This document shows, piece by piece, positions 1 to 7,655 of a stretch of 64,000 nt of DNA. A program made the translations under genes and the position numbers. The notes below the pieces were generated by a model. The model was not told where the DNA came from. It worked only from the letters and a program-made list of their open reading frames with translations, and did not search any database. The stretch's first letter is position 1; every line of letters starts with the position of its first letter. The stretch is taken from positions 14,753,851 to 14,817,850 of the forward strand of contig NC_044030.1 of the NCBI RefSeq assembly GCF_900496995.4, read 5' to 3'. This DNA is from Aquila chrysaetos chrysaetos. Its lineage: Eukaryota; Chordata; Aves; Accipitriformes; Accipitridae.

Positions 1-419
1 CCTCAACCTTTTTAAAATATTGACCCCAGACTGGTATAATAATTTTCTCTAGGCTACCCTATATTCTTTTTCTGAAAGTTAGTGTTTTGTTTCTGGCCCT
101 ATACCTTTTTTTTTTTTCCCCAATTCTCTGGTACCTCCATGTGATAGAAGTAGCTCATCTTACTTTTTATGGTGCATATTTCAGAAATTTCTAAAGAATA
201 TCCCCACCATATATGTGTCTTCATGAAAGCTATTTCTGTAGAAAAAATTACTTCTAACAGATGTCTCCTCTGTCCGGATGGCTGCTTAGCCAAGATTTCC
301 TTGCCTTGCCTGTGTGGTACCATATTTACCCTGCAAAGGCTTTTCTTATATTCACATTTTCCATTCGTATTTTTCTTTCAACCAATTTAACTCCAAATTT
401 TCCTCAGCATCTGTGACTG
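1..419. other. Left flank, no gene seen
   Basis: AT-rich sequence with a short T run near 109-117. Short open frames on both strands overlap each other and show no recognisable motif. I see nothing else here. Confidence 0.6.
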
Positions 420-424
420 AACGT
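420..424. repeat. Target-site duplication, left copy (aacgt)
   Basis: The five bases aacgt directly before the left LTR are repeated exactly at 7480-7484 directly after the right LTR. A 5-bp duplication is usual for ERV-L-type and some gamma-type integrases. It fixes the provirus ends at 425 and 7479. Confidence 0.9.
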
Positions 425-517
425 TGTCCCGATCCAATGTCGGGGAAGGTTTCTATATGATCCCAAGAGCGAGATTAAGACACAAACGAGGTCAAATGCC
501 GTATAGTCAAAAGAGTT

Positions 518-523
518 TTTATT
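518..523 (-). terminator. Polyadenylation signal AATAAA in 3' LTR
   Basis: The plus strand reads tttatt, which is AATAAA on the proviral strand. It lies about 400 bases downstream of the LTR TATA box and would define the end of R in the proviral transcript. The same signal is at 6778-6783 in the 5' LTR. Confidence 0.6.
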
Positions 524-619
524 ATCAAAAGTATCAAAAGCGGAAAAATGGTAGCGATAGGATAGAATGGAAGAAAAGGTAGAAATTAAGCAAGCAGTCG
601 GGATAGAGTTGCAAGGATA

Positions 620-866
620 GTCACCACCACGGATCCAGCGGCGTCCCGTCGGCCCTCAGGCAAGCAGTCGGTGGTGAGAGTTGCAAGGATGGTCACCAGC
701 ACGGATCCAGCGGCGTCCCGTTGGTCCTCAGGCCAGCAGTCGGTCAAGGAAGGTCACCAGCACGGATCCAGCGGCGTCCCGTTGGTCCTCAGGCCAGCAG
801 TCGGTGGTGCGAGTTGCAAGGATGGTCACCAGCACGGATCCAGCGGCGTCCCGTTGGTCCTCAATC
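620..866 (-). repeat. Tandem repeats inside 3' LTR
   Basis: Four units beginning at 620, 692, 753 and 825 (spacing 72, 61, 72) share a core running from gtcaccagcacgg to cccgttggtcctca. The 61-base unit lacks the gagttgcaaggatg segment. They sit downstream of the TATA box, so they would be transcribed in R and the 5' leader and not act as U3 enhancer repeats. The identical array is at 6880-7126. Confidence 0.9.
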
Positions 867-922
867 TTCAATTCTTTGGTGAGGAAGAAAAGGCCCCCTT
901 CACCACTTGTTTCTAGGGGTTC

Positions 923-928
923 TTTATA
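923..928 (-). promoter_or_regulatory. TATA box of 3' LTR
   Basis: TATAAA on the minus strand (plus: tttata). A TGACATCA element resembling a CRE/ATF site lies just upstream at 949-942. It is the counterpart of the promoter at 7183-7188; in a 3' LTR it would drive transcription out into the flank. Confidence 0.55.
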
Positions 929-1219
929 GGGCATATTTCGATGATGTCATGCGCTGCAGGTTTCATTCATCACACAGGACCTTCGCGTGATCGATACCAG
1001 AAACCAATATCTTATCAGCTCCAGCCCAGTTTCCTCCCCTGAATGCCTCAATGGCCTGGTAATCGTCCTTATGGACAGAGGAGTGTCCCACTTAAACCGG
1101 CCATCTTGGAGACAAAGGGCTCTGGATGAGCAGTTCACAGTTCCTTGATGACAGCCCAGTCCCTCATACCTCACAATCTTTGAGGCAAATGGTTCGAGAT
1201 AACAATTCAGCCTCTAACA

Positions 1220-1232
1220 CCACCCCGTGGCT
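1220..1232 (-). promoter_or_regulatory. Weak polypurine tract candidate
   Basis: On the proviral strand the bases just before the 3' LTR read agccacggggtgg. This is the expected place for the plus-strand primer, but it is only G-rich and contains several pyrimidines, so it is a degenerate or unusual polypurine tract. The call rests on position more than sequence. Confidence 0.35.
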
Positions 1233-1303
1233 CAAAGATTGTTTCAGGACCCATGGTGGTTTTGAGAAAAGATAGCTATATAGAAAAGCCAGAAAAGAGC
1301 ATT

Positions 1304-3055
1304 TTATACAATCTGTATTACCGACCGTGTGGTTCGGTGCACAGCGCGAATTTGTTTAACACCGTCAGGCGAAATAGTAGTTACAAATTGCATATTAGTT
1401 ACAACACGTTGAATCAATTGTATAAAGCATGGAATGACACATGGTAAAAAGAATAACATGGCAAAGCCACACAACAAGTAAAATAGGATTCGCTTAACCC
1501 ATGGACCTCCAGGGAGCCAGGAAAACATATCTATGTCCCAGCTTTTCCATGTCTGGACAGGAACATGGGCCAGCTTTCGTATTCCCGCAGTAATTTGTTT
1601 AACAATTTTCCCGCTGTCATCAATTTTTAAACAACAGTTAGAATCATTTAGTTTACCACAAACACCTCCTTCCTCGGCTAGCAGGTAATCGAGAACCATG
1701 CGATGTTGTAATATTGCTGTTCACATTTGTGTAGCTTGATCCGCCAATAGATCAAGGGCACGGGCTGTCTCGTTAGTAATGATCTCTAGGACAGCTTGTA
1801 ACCGGATGATGCGATTTAGGTTATAGATAGGTTCTCGAGCACCGCTAACCCACTCATTGGGGTTCCAGGTGGCAGGTCCATAATGTTGTATGATACGTTG
1901 AGGCGTCCACTTGTCTTTGCCCCAGGTTTGACCACTCCCACCTGCTATAGAGGTATCAATGGATCGTCGATATCGATTGAGATCATCATATACTTTAACA
2001 CTCAGTCCATCCCCTTCATCGTCTGGGAGCAGGAAAAACAAAGGGTGAATTACCCCCACATAACACACTCCAGTCCAATTTCTTGGTAGCAGTTTGTAGG
2101 CCCGTTGGCCACACACCCAATAGTGACCCTTTAAGGCTCGTGCACCATTTTCAAACAAACCAGTAGGTGTCTGTGGTGATTGGAAATATGTTGAATTACC
2201 TACTCCCAGAGGATGATCTGATGGACCATTCATCAACAACCTGTCCACAGTTTTTCCCACCCCCTCTGTGGTGTCCCAGCAGATAGGAAGCCCATCCGGA
2301 CCTATACTCAAATGTCCCTTACAGTAGTCTTTATTATCACTTGACCACCAAATTTGAGTCCCATCAGGGAGATGAGAATATGTTTTATCAGTGAGTCTGC
2401 ATTTCCAGGCACCAGAATCATGGTGCCAAAAGCAGGTAACATTAAGGTTATTAGACTGATTAGTGGAAGACCAAAAATGGGAAAACTGTTTCCTGTGTCC
2501 TGTTTGATTCACCCAGGCCCATCCAGACCAGCGAGGCACAAAATTTGGAGAACTAGAACTCAAAAGGCGACAATATGCCTGGTCGCCCCCCTCTGGCAGT
2601 GATATAGCTGCCCTATGGTTTGAACAATCAATTGGTCTACAACCATCAGTGAGGCAATGGTTGTCATAAGTATAGGTCCAGTTGCACTTGCTATTTCCCA
2701 CGGGAATACCATCTTTCTGTGTTCGGTTCAGACAATATTCACCTTGGACTGGGTATTGTATTGTCCAGGGCTGCATGTCTTCACTCCAGTAAGAATCATT
2801 TTTGACCTCACTGTAATTACTCACTAACCATTTTGGGGAAATAGGGACAGCAGTCCATGGCCAGCTTTCCAAACCTAAGGGCCCACCACATACCCAACAA
2901 TTAGTCAGATTAAAAGTGTTGGCCACTTGCTGGCCTAGAGCCACAAATTCATTTTGCCACTCCAAGCCGAAAAGAGGGGCACAGGAGTTTCCCCAGATAT
3001 TAAAGGCGGTAACAATAGTTAACAAAAACAACATCTGTGGTGGTATAATGAACAT
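1304..3055 (-). pseudogene. env: env (SU-TM), one in-frame stop
   Basis: Envelope glycoprotein gene. The likely own start is the ATG at 3055, followed by a hydrophobic signal peptide (residues about 8-20). SU carries CWVC at residues 53-56, about ten N-glycosylation sequons, and a furin-type RYRR at 361-364. TM follows, with a helical stretch before a TGA after residue 444 (codon 1723-1721). The frame stays open beyond it to 1304: an ISD-like segment, [10 protein letters not shown] (seven residues between the first Cys and the CC, where CX6CC is usual), a membrane anchor about 45-75 residues further on, and a short tail. The stop removes the anchor and the disulfide motif, so this copy should not give a membrane-held Env. 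The break looks like a C-to-T change at a CpG. Upstream, the frame is continuous with RT. Confidence 0.88.
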
Positions 3056-4813
3056 CCTGTGAATATTAACAAAGCAATCACTGACAAAACTACACAAACA
3101 ATTAACAGTTTCACGTATTTCCTCTTGAATGGTTAACATCTTTGCTGCCCCCTCAGACACAGTAAAAATGTCACAATAATGCTTTATCTGGGCATACCAT
3201 TTTCGTACAGAGGCTCTCTGAGTCACCCCGTCAGGGGGCGGAGTTCCTGCTAAAACAGTCTTGGTTACTTTAAACGGGCCTCTAAGTACTATAGACTGTT
3301 GTCGAATAGTCCGTTCAGCCTCTCTCAAGGCTAAACTGACTACAAACAAACCTTTCTTCCAAGCAGTATATCTTTTTTCTGCATCCTTAAAACTGCGAGA
3401 ATAGAACCCAATAGGTCGAGTGGGTCCTTTGGGGCCCTTTTGCCATAAATGTATTGATAACTCACTTTTGGCAAATCCCCATTCAATATGGACAGGGTCT
3501 GTGGGATGAATAGGACCGAGGGCTTGATGGGCAGTTGCTTCAAAAATTAGCAATTGCAATGCCTCTTCGTGGGGCTTGGTCCATTCCCACTGAGCCCCTT
3601 TTCGCAACAAGTCATATAGGGGTCTTGCAATAATTGAAAAATCAGGGATATGTTTCCTCCAAAACACAAGTAATCCTAGTACGTGCTGTAAATCCTTTTT
3701 TGACTCTGGCATTTTAATCTGATCCAATGAGGAAAGGGTGTCAGGGGGGATACATTTCATCCCTCCCTTCCACCAAATTCCTAAAAACTTTACTTCGCTT
3801 GAGGGTGTTTGTATTTTCTCTGGTGGAGTTTTCAGCCCCAAGCTTTCCAAGTGAGAAATTATGTTATCTTGAGTTTTCCGAACCTTTTCTGTTTCATCCC
3901 CACCTACAAGAATGTCATCAATGTACTGATAAACACTGACCCCTTCCTCTGTCTGAATTACTTCTAGCTCCTGCGCTAACGCATGATGAGCTAGAGTGGG
4001 GGAATGCTTGTATCCTTGTGGGAGTCGGGTAAAAGTAAATTGCTGGCCCTCCCAAGTAAATGCAAAGCGGTCTTGATCCTCTGTTTGCAGGGGGACCATA
4101 AAAAACATATCTTTAACATCCACTGTTGCCATAATCGGGTGGGCTCGTTCTTGGATTGTAGCTATAAGCCTAGCAATATTTGGTACCGCAGCTGTCAATG
4201 GACCGGTATTTGCATTAAATCTGCGATAATCTACAGTTAATCTCCACTTGCCGTTAGGTTTTCGCACTGGCCACACCGGGGAGTTAAAAGGAGAATGGGC
4301 TGGAATCACAATACCCTGTCCCTTTAAGTCCTCTAACACAGGCGCTATTCCCTCTCTGGCCCCCAAGGGTATCGGGTAGGGCTTAACATTTGTAAGCTTT
4401 GAAGGGGGAAGCAGCGGCGCGGCTTTTAACAGCCGAATATCTATTGTGGGAGAGCCAAACGACCACTGTCTGCTTTGGTTATCAATCCAGGTTTTTCCTT
4501 TTAAAACATCGAGTCCTAAAAGGTTAAGTGGAAACTCCCCCACAACCATTGTCACCGTAGTGGCACTATCTTCTCCTGGCAAACGCAGGCTGACCATTGC
4601 TAATGCCTGTGGCTGAACAATGCCGAATGCATCTGCCACAAAAAGCCGCTGTTTGGAGGGTGAAATTCCGCAATTAGCAGCATCTTTGGTTTTAATAGCT
4701 GAAATCTGAGCTCCGGTATCTACCAAAAAGGTGACTGGGACTTGTCTTGGTCCCACAATGCCTGTAATTAGTAAATCACCCTGGCCGTTTTCAGTGAGCT
4801 GTCTAATATACAT
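1721..4813 (-). CDS. pol: Protease-RT ORF fused in frame to env SU
   Basis: One 1030-residue open frame counted from the first ATG; translation would really enter it by -1 frameshift from gag. Retroviral aspartic protease: VDTGA at 31-35 and LLGLD at 98-102. Reverse transcriptase: about 140-390, with TVDYRRFN at 193-200, VDVKD at 231-235, LPQGYKHSP at 264-272 and catalytic YIDD at 297-300. A connection-like segment follows to about 565. There RNase H and integrase should begin, but the frame continues for some 20 residues into an env signal peptide at 587. The product would be a Gag-Pro-RT-SU polyprotein, an arrangement I know from no functional retrovirus. All visible protease and RT motifs are intact, in line with the young LTRs. 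Either an internal deletion fused the two genes or this is a non-autonomous lineage. Confidence 0.9.
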   Translation of the reverse strand: MYIRQLTENGQGDLLITGIVGPRQVPVTFLVDTGAQISAIKTKDAANCGISPSKQRLFVADAFGIVQPQALAMVSLRLPGEDSATTVTMVVGEFPLNLLGLDVLKGKTWIDNQSRQWSFGSPTIDIRLLKAAPLLPPSKLTNVKPYPIPLGAREGIAPVLEDLKGQGIVIPAHSPFNSPVWPVRKPNGKWRLTVDYRRFNANTGPLTAAVPNIARLIATIQERAHPIMATVDVKDMFFMVPLQTEDQDRFAFTWEGQQFTFTRLPQGYKHSPTLAHHALAQELEVIQTEEGVSVYQYIDDILVGGDETEKVRKTQDNIISHLESLGLKTPPEKIQTPSSEVKFLGIWWKGGMKCIPPDTLSSLDQIKMPESKKDLQHVLGLLVFWRKHIPDFSIIARPLYDLLRKGAQWEWTKPHEEALQLLIFEATAHQALGPIHPTDPVHIEWGFAKSELSIHLWQKGPKGPTRPIGFYSRSFKDAEKRYTAWKKGLFVVSLALREAERTIRQQSIVLRGPFKVTKTVLAGTPPPDGVTQRASVRKWYAQIKHYCDIFTVSEGAAKMLTIQEEIRETVNCLCSFVSDCFVNIHRMFIIPPQMLFLLTIVTAFNIWGNSCAPLFGLEWQNEFVALGQQVANTFNLTNCWVCGGPLGLESWPWTAVPISPKWLVSNYSEVKNDSYWSEDMQPWTIQYPVQGEYCLNRTQKDGIPVGNSKCNWTYTYDNHCLTDGCRPIDCSNHRAAISLPEGGDQAYCRLLSSSSPNFVPRWSGWAWVNQTGHRKQFSHFWSSTNQSNNLNVTCFWHHDSGAWKCRLTDKTYSHLPDGTQIWWSSDNKDYCKGHLSIGPDGLPICWDTTEGVGKTVDRLLMNGPSDHPLGVGNSTYFQSPQTPTGLFENGARALKGHYWVCGQRAYKLLPRNWTGVCYVGVIHPLFFLLPDDEGDGLSVKVYDDLNRYRRSIDTSIAGGSGQTWGKDKWTPQRIIQHYGPATWNPNEWVSGAREPIYNLNRIIRLQAVLEIITNETARALDLLADQATQM

Positions 4814-4864
4814 CCAACCTTCGCCCCCCCGCTCACCACTGGAAGGCGAAGGATCTAGTTTCCC
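4794..4864 (-). promoter_or_regulatory. -1 frameshift signal: slippery GGGAAAC plus pseudoknot
   Basis: On the proviral strand gag ends ...GCG GGA AAC TAG. The heptamer G GGA AAC (4864-4858) is in the X XXY YYZ phase and abuts the gag stop. Five bases later an 8-bp perfect stem forms: CCTTCGCC (4852-4845) with GGCGAAGG (4825-4818). The 19-base loop holds GTGAGC (4836-4831), complementary to GCTCAC (4799-4794), allowing an H-type pseudoknot. The pol frame lies at -1 to gag and is open through the heptamer. Heptamer, spacer and stems are read directly; efficiency is untested. Confidence 0.85.
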
Positions 4865-6369
4865 GCCGGCTCTTGGGTGGCATTTGTTTCTGATAAATCA
4901 ATCAGGGAAGGTGTGCTCAGGGTAGTATTCTCAAAATCCACTTTTCTGTTTACTGGTTTATCAGGCCACGCTGTTACCAATTTTTCCAATTTGTCTGTTG
5001 GCATCCCGTCCATTAAGCTACGCGGGATCCCCTTCTGGTATCCCCGTGCCCACAGTATATTACGTTTGTTCGGGATATCTCTCCCCCCCGGCGGTTTAGC
5101 AAGGGGTGTTCTCTTATCACTCCCAGGGCACGGAACTATTTTTACTTCAGTCCGCCTCAAGCCCCTGGAGTCTGTTTTGGTGGCTGGAGGGTTAACAGGA
5201 CCATATTTGCGCCCGTAATTAATTAATTCCTGGGCCACTTCTCCCCAAGTCCAAATTTTCTTATCTGGGGGGCGGCGGTGCTGATCAGGCGTGAATCCTC
5301 CTGAAGCAGCCCCAACACTCTCGCCCTGGGGCATCGCCTGTATCTTTCCTTGTAATTGTATACCAATTGGTTTCAGGGAATCAGGGAGTCCCCGTATAAG
5401 GGGAGTCATTCGCTCAGGATCCACCAACATCATCATTGGGGACTCCTGCCTAGGCTCCAATTTTCGATCATATATCATCTGCAGACAAGCTGTCTTTTGC
5501 ACACTCTCCACTAATTGATCAACAGTCCCCGTAATCGCGAGGGGATCTCCCCTCTCCAAGGGGTTCAAACCCCCCGCCCAATAGGCTGCCCGTTGGGTTA
5601 AAGACCAGGGGGCACGGTGATTCCCAGTAGTTAAAAACACTCCCGGTCCCCAATACCCTTCCGCCTCCTTTTCACTTAACAGAATCTGGTCCCCCCCCGA
5701 CAATGATACTCTCCACACATACTCCGTTTCTGACTCCTTAAGGGTTCGGCCAAATTCCTTTTTTAGTTTTGCCAACTCAGTGGCAGTATAGGGGACCTCT
5801 TTAGTTGTAACTTGGGGGAACTGGTCTTGCTCATCATCATAAGTATATTCAGTTTTGACTAAAGGTCGCAATGAAGGCAGCTCTAGCTTCTCCACTCTCT
5901 CTTTTGCTGCCTGCAGGTCCTTAAAGGGGTAGCCAATTTCTGATCTTGGAGGAATTTCCTCACGGACAGTACCTGCAAGGAGCTGCTCCTTAAGAGCAAT
6001 TTGCAAATGTTTCACTTGGTTCTTTTCTGCTTCAAGTTGTGCTTTTAATCCCGCCACTTGTCCCATAAGGGACTGAACAAGATTTTGGAGGGATTCAATA
6101 ATTTGAGATTCTGCAGTGAGGTGGCAATCCCTATCCTCCACTGCTGCGGCCAGACTGGCTCCGAGAACGGCACAGACAATTGCTTTTCCTTTCCCTGACC
6201 GCACTCTAGCATCTTTCTGTAAAGCGACCATCCGATCAACAACGCTCTGCAGATTATACCAATTTCCCTGAGCCCAGCCTATCCCAAGCACAGAGGGTCG
6301 CGCTTTATGTTTTTCTAAAAAATCAAACAAAGCTTCTTTCCCCAAACGGGCAATTTTGCTATCACCCAT
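4855..6369 (-). CDS. gag: Gag polyprotein
   Basis: A 504-residue intact frame starting at ATG 6369-6367 (three codons after an in-frame TTG) and ending TAG at 4857-4855. It begins MGDSK; Gly2 could suggest myristoylation, but Asp at the next position fits the consensus poorly. A probable coiled coil spans about 88-135 (ESQIIESLQNLVQSLMGQV and on). The best conserved-looking block is 215-345, with YVWRVSLSGGDQILL, GYWGPGVFLTT and RAPWSLTQRAAYW, probably capsid. A second block is at 372-396 (KIWTWGEVAQELINYGRKYG). No CCHC zinc knuckle is present, unlike most orthoretroviral Gags, so RNA binding would rest on the basic, proline-rich C-terminus. It supplies the default product; the last codons form the frameshift site. 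Assignment as Gag is firm from position and architecture; family is uncertain. Confidence 0.88.
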   Translation of the reverse strand: MGDSKIARLGKEALFDFLEKHKARPSVLGIGWAQGNWYNLQSVVDRMVALQKDARVRSGKGKAIVCAVLGASLAAAVEDRDCHLTAESQIIESLQNLVQSLMGQVAGLKAQLEAEKNQVKHLQIALKEQLLAGTVREEIPPRSEIGYPFKDLQAAKERVEKLELPSLRPLVKTEYTYDDEQDQFPQVTTKEVPYTATELAKLKKEFGRTLKESETEYVWRVSLSGGDQILLSEKEAEGYWGPGVFLTTGNHRAPWSLTQRAAYWAGGLNPLERGDPLAITGTVDQLVESVQKTACLQMIYDRKLEPRQESPMMMLVDPERMTPLIRGLPDSLKPIGIQLQGKIQAMPQGESVGAASGGFTPDQHRRPPDKKIWTWGEVAQELINYGRKYGPVNPPATKTDSRGLRRTEVKIVPCPGSDKRTPLAKPPGGRDIPNKRNILWARGYQKGIPRSLMDGMPTDKLEKLVTAWPDKPVNRKVDFENTTLSTPSLIDLSETNATQEPAGN

Positions 6370-6370
6370 C

Positions 6371-6640
6371 TTATACAAAGCGGGGAAGCAGTCGTCTCAG
6401 GAAGGCAGCACGTAAAGTTTCAAACACCACAAGCCTGCCCCCCTTACGTTCCTGAGAGGTCTCACGTATTAAAGTGGGGAAGCAGTCGTCTCAGGAAGGT
6501 AGCACGTAAAGTTTCAAACACCTTATAAAAAGCGGGGAAGCAGTCGTCTCAGGAAGGCAGCACGTAAAGTTTCAAACACCACAAGCCTGCCCCCCTTACG
6601 TTCCTGAGAGGTCTCGCGTATTAAAGCAGGGAAACAGTAC
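6371..6640 (-). repeat. Duplicated 152-bp segment in proviral leader
   Basis: The segment starting ttatacaaagcggggaagc at 6371 recurs at 6523 (ttataaaaagcggggaagc) with 152-bp spacing, and the shorter core ggggaagcagtcgtctcagg also recurs at 6476. Each unit can fold into a hairpin: ctcaggaa...cgtaa (6396-6415) against ttacgttcctgag (6444-6456), repeated 152 bases on. It lies between the primer-binding site and the gag ATG, where packaging and dimerisation signals normally sit; that role is inference. Confidence 0.8.
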
Positions 6641-6660
6641 GGCACTCTCGTCTCAAGGCA

Positions 6661-6677
6661 TCCTGTCCGTGATGCCA
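6661..6677 (-). promoter_or_regulatory. Primer-binding site, tRNA(Ser)-like
   Basis: Seven bases inside the 5' LTR the proviral strand reads TGGCATCACGGACAGGA. Its complement resembles, from memory, the 3' end of vertebrate tRNA-Ser(CGA) including CCA, with about two mismatches. TGG at this place is typical of a PBS; seven bases is slightly far from the LTR. The tRNA identity is provisional. Confidence 0.6.
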
Positions 6678-6684
6678 ATTTAAA

Positions 6685-7479
6685 TGTCCCGATCCAATGT
6701 CGGGGAAGGTTTCTATATGATCCCAAGAGCGAGATTAAGACACAAACGAGGTCAAATGCCGTATAGTCAAAAGAGTTTTTATTATCAAAAGTATCAAAAG
6801 CGGAAAAATGGTAGCGATAGGATAGAATGGAAGAAAAGGTAGAAATTAAGCAAGCAGTCGGGATAGAGTTGCAAGGATAGTCACCACCACGGATCCAGCG
6901 GCGTCCCGTCGGCCCTCAGGCAAGCAGTCGGTGGTGAGAGTTGCAAGGATGGTCACCAGCACGGATCCAGCGGCGTCCCGTTGGTCCTCAGGCCAGCAGT
7001 CGGTCAAGGAAGGTCACCAGCACGGATCCAGCGGCGTCCCGTTGGTCCTCAGGCCAGCAGTCGGTGGTGCGAGTTGCAAGGATGGTCACCAGCACGGATC
7101 CAGCGGCGTCCCGTTGGTCCTCAATCTTCAATTCTTTGGTGAGGAAGAAAAGGCCCCCTTCACCACTTGTTTCTAGGGGTTCTTTATAGGGCATATTTCG
7201 ATGATGTCATGCGCTGCAGGTTTCATTCATCACACAGGACCTTCGCGTGATCGATACCAGAAACCAATATCTTATCAGCTCCAGCCCAGTTTCCTCCCCT
7301 GAATGCCTCAATGGCCTGGTAATCGTCCTTATGGACAGAGGAGTGTCCCGCTTAAACCGGCCATCTTGGAGACAAAGGGCTCTGGATGAGCAGTTCACAG
7401 TTCCTTGATGACAGCCCAGTCCCTCATACCTCACAATCTTTGAGGCAAATGGTTCGAGATAACAATTCAGCCTCTAACA
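6685..7479 (-). repeat. 5' LTR of the provirus
   Basis: A 795-bp TG...CA repeat, identical to 425-1219 except for g at 7350. It would drive proviral transcription toward lower coordinates. It holds the TATA box at 7188-7183, repeat units starting at 6880, 6952, 7013 and 7085, and AATAAA at 6783-6778. Confidence 0.95.
7183..7188 (-). promoter_or_regulatory. Proviral promoter TATA box
   Basis: TATAAA on the minus strand inside the 5' LTR, with TGACATCA (7209-7202) upstream. Transcription is predicted to start roughly 25-30 bases further along the minus strand, near 7155-7160. Confidence 0.6.
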
Positions 7480-7484
7480 AACGT
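7480..7484. repeat. Target-site duplication, right copy (aacgt)
   Basis: Exact match to 420-424, directly after the CA end of the right LTR. Confidence 0.9.
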
Positions 7485-7614
7485 CTCAGGGACTGATTGT
7501 ACATATCACTGCATCAGACCTCTCTCTGCTTTCCTACAGTGAATGTGATTGTGATTCTTGAGGCAATATGTAATCATAGTTCTGTTCAAAAGACTGTCTC
7601 ATGCAGCCATAATA

Positions 7615-7655
7615 TAGAATAGAATAGAATAGAATAGAATAGAATAGAATAGAAT
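7615..7655. repeat. (TAGAA)n microsatellite at CR1 tail
   Basis: About eight pure TAGAA units adjoining the 3' end of the minus-strand CR1. On the CR1 strand it reads (TTCTA)n, so it probably grew from the short terminal repeats of the CR1 tail. Confidence 0.85.

Larger units (their letters stand above)
425..1219 (-). repeat. 3' LTR of the provirus
   Basis: Begins TG and ends CA, 795 bp, and matches 6685-7479 at every base except position 1090 (a here, g at 7350), a CpG-context change. On the minus strand it holds a TATA box (928-923), four copies of a 61-72-bp repeat (about 620-866) and an AATAAA signal (523-518), in that order, so the U3-R-U5 direction agrees with the gag-env direction. 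The long gap between TATA and AATAAA implies an R region of several hundred bases, inferred and not mapped. Confidence 0.95.
425..7479 (-). mobile_element. Young endogenous retrovirus, internally deleted
   Basis: Read on the minus strand the order is 5' LTR (7479-6685), primer-binding site, leader with a duplicated segment, gag, frameshift signal, protease, reverse transcriptase, envelope, 3' LTR (1219-425). The LTRs are both 795 bp with one visible difference, and a perfect 5-bp duplication flanks the element. RNase H and integrase are missing, so RT and env are joined in one frame, and env carries one in-frame stop. The RT motif set (TVDYR, AAVPNI, FAFTWEGQQF, LPQGYKHSP, YIDD) reminds me of ERV-L/class III polymerases, while the envelope has CWxC and CXnCC motifs of the gamma type. 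Family placement is inference and needs a phylogeny. Confidence 0.95.

Noticed and set aside
620..866. CRISPR-like repeat spacing in the LTR
   Set aside because: Adjacent homologous units without unique spacers, duplicated exactly in the other LTR, in a vertebrate genome; a tandem repeat.
671..929. Overlapping plus-strand frames in the LTR (and copies at 6931-7189)
   Set aside because: They follow the LTR tandem repeats on the strand opposite to retroviral transcription and have no motif.
4877..5218. 113-residue plus-strand frame antisense to gag
   Set aside because: Shadow of the conserved gag frame; no start context or motif of its own.
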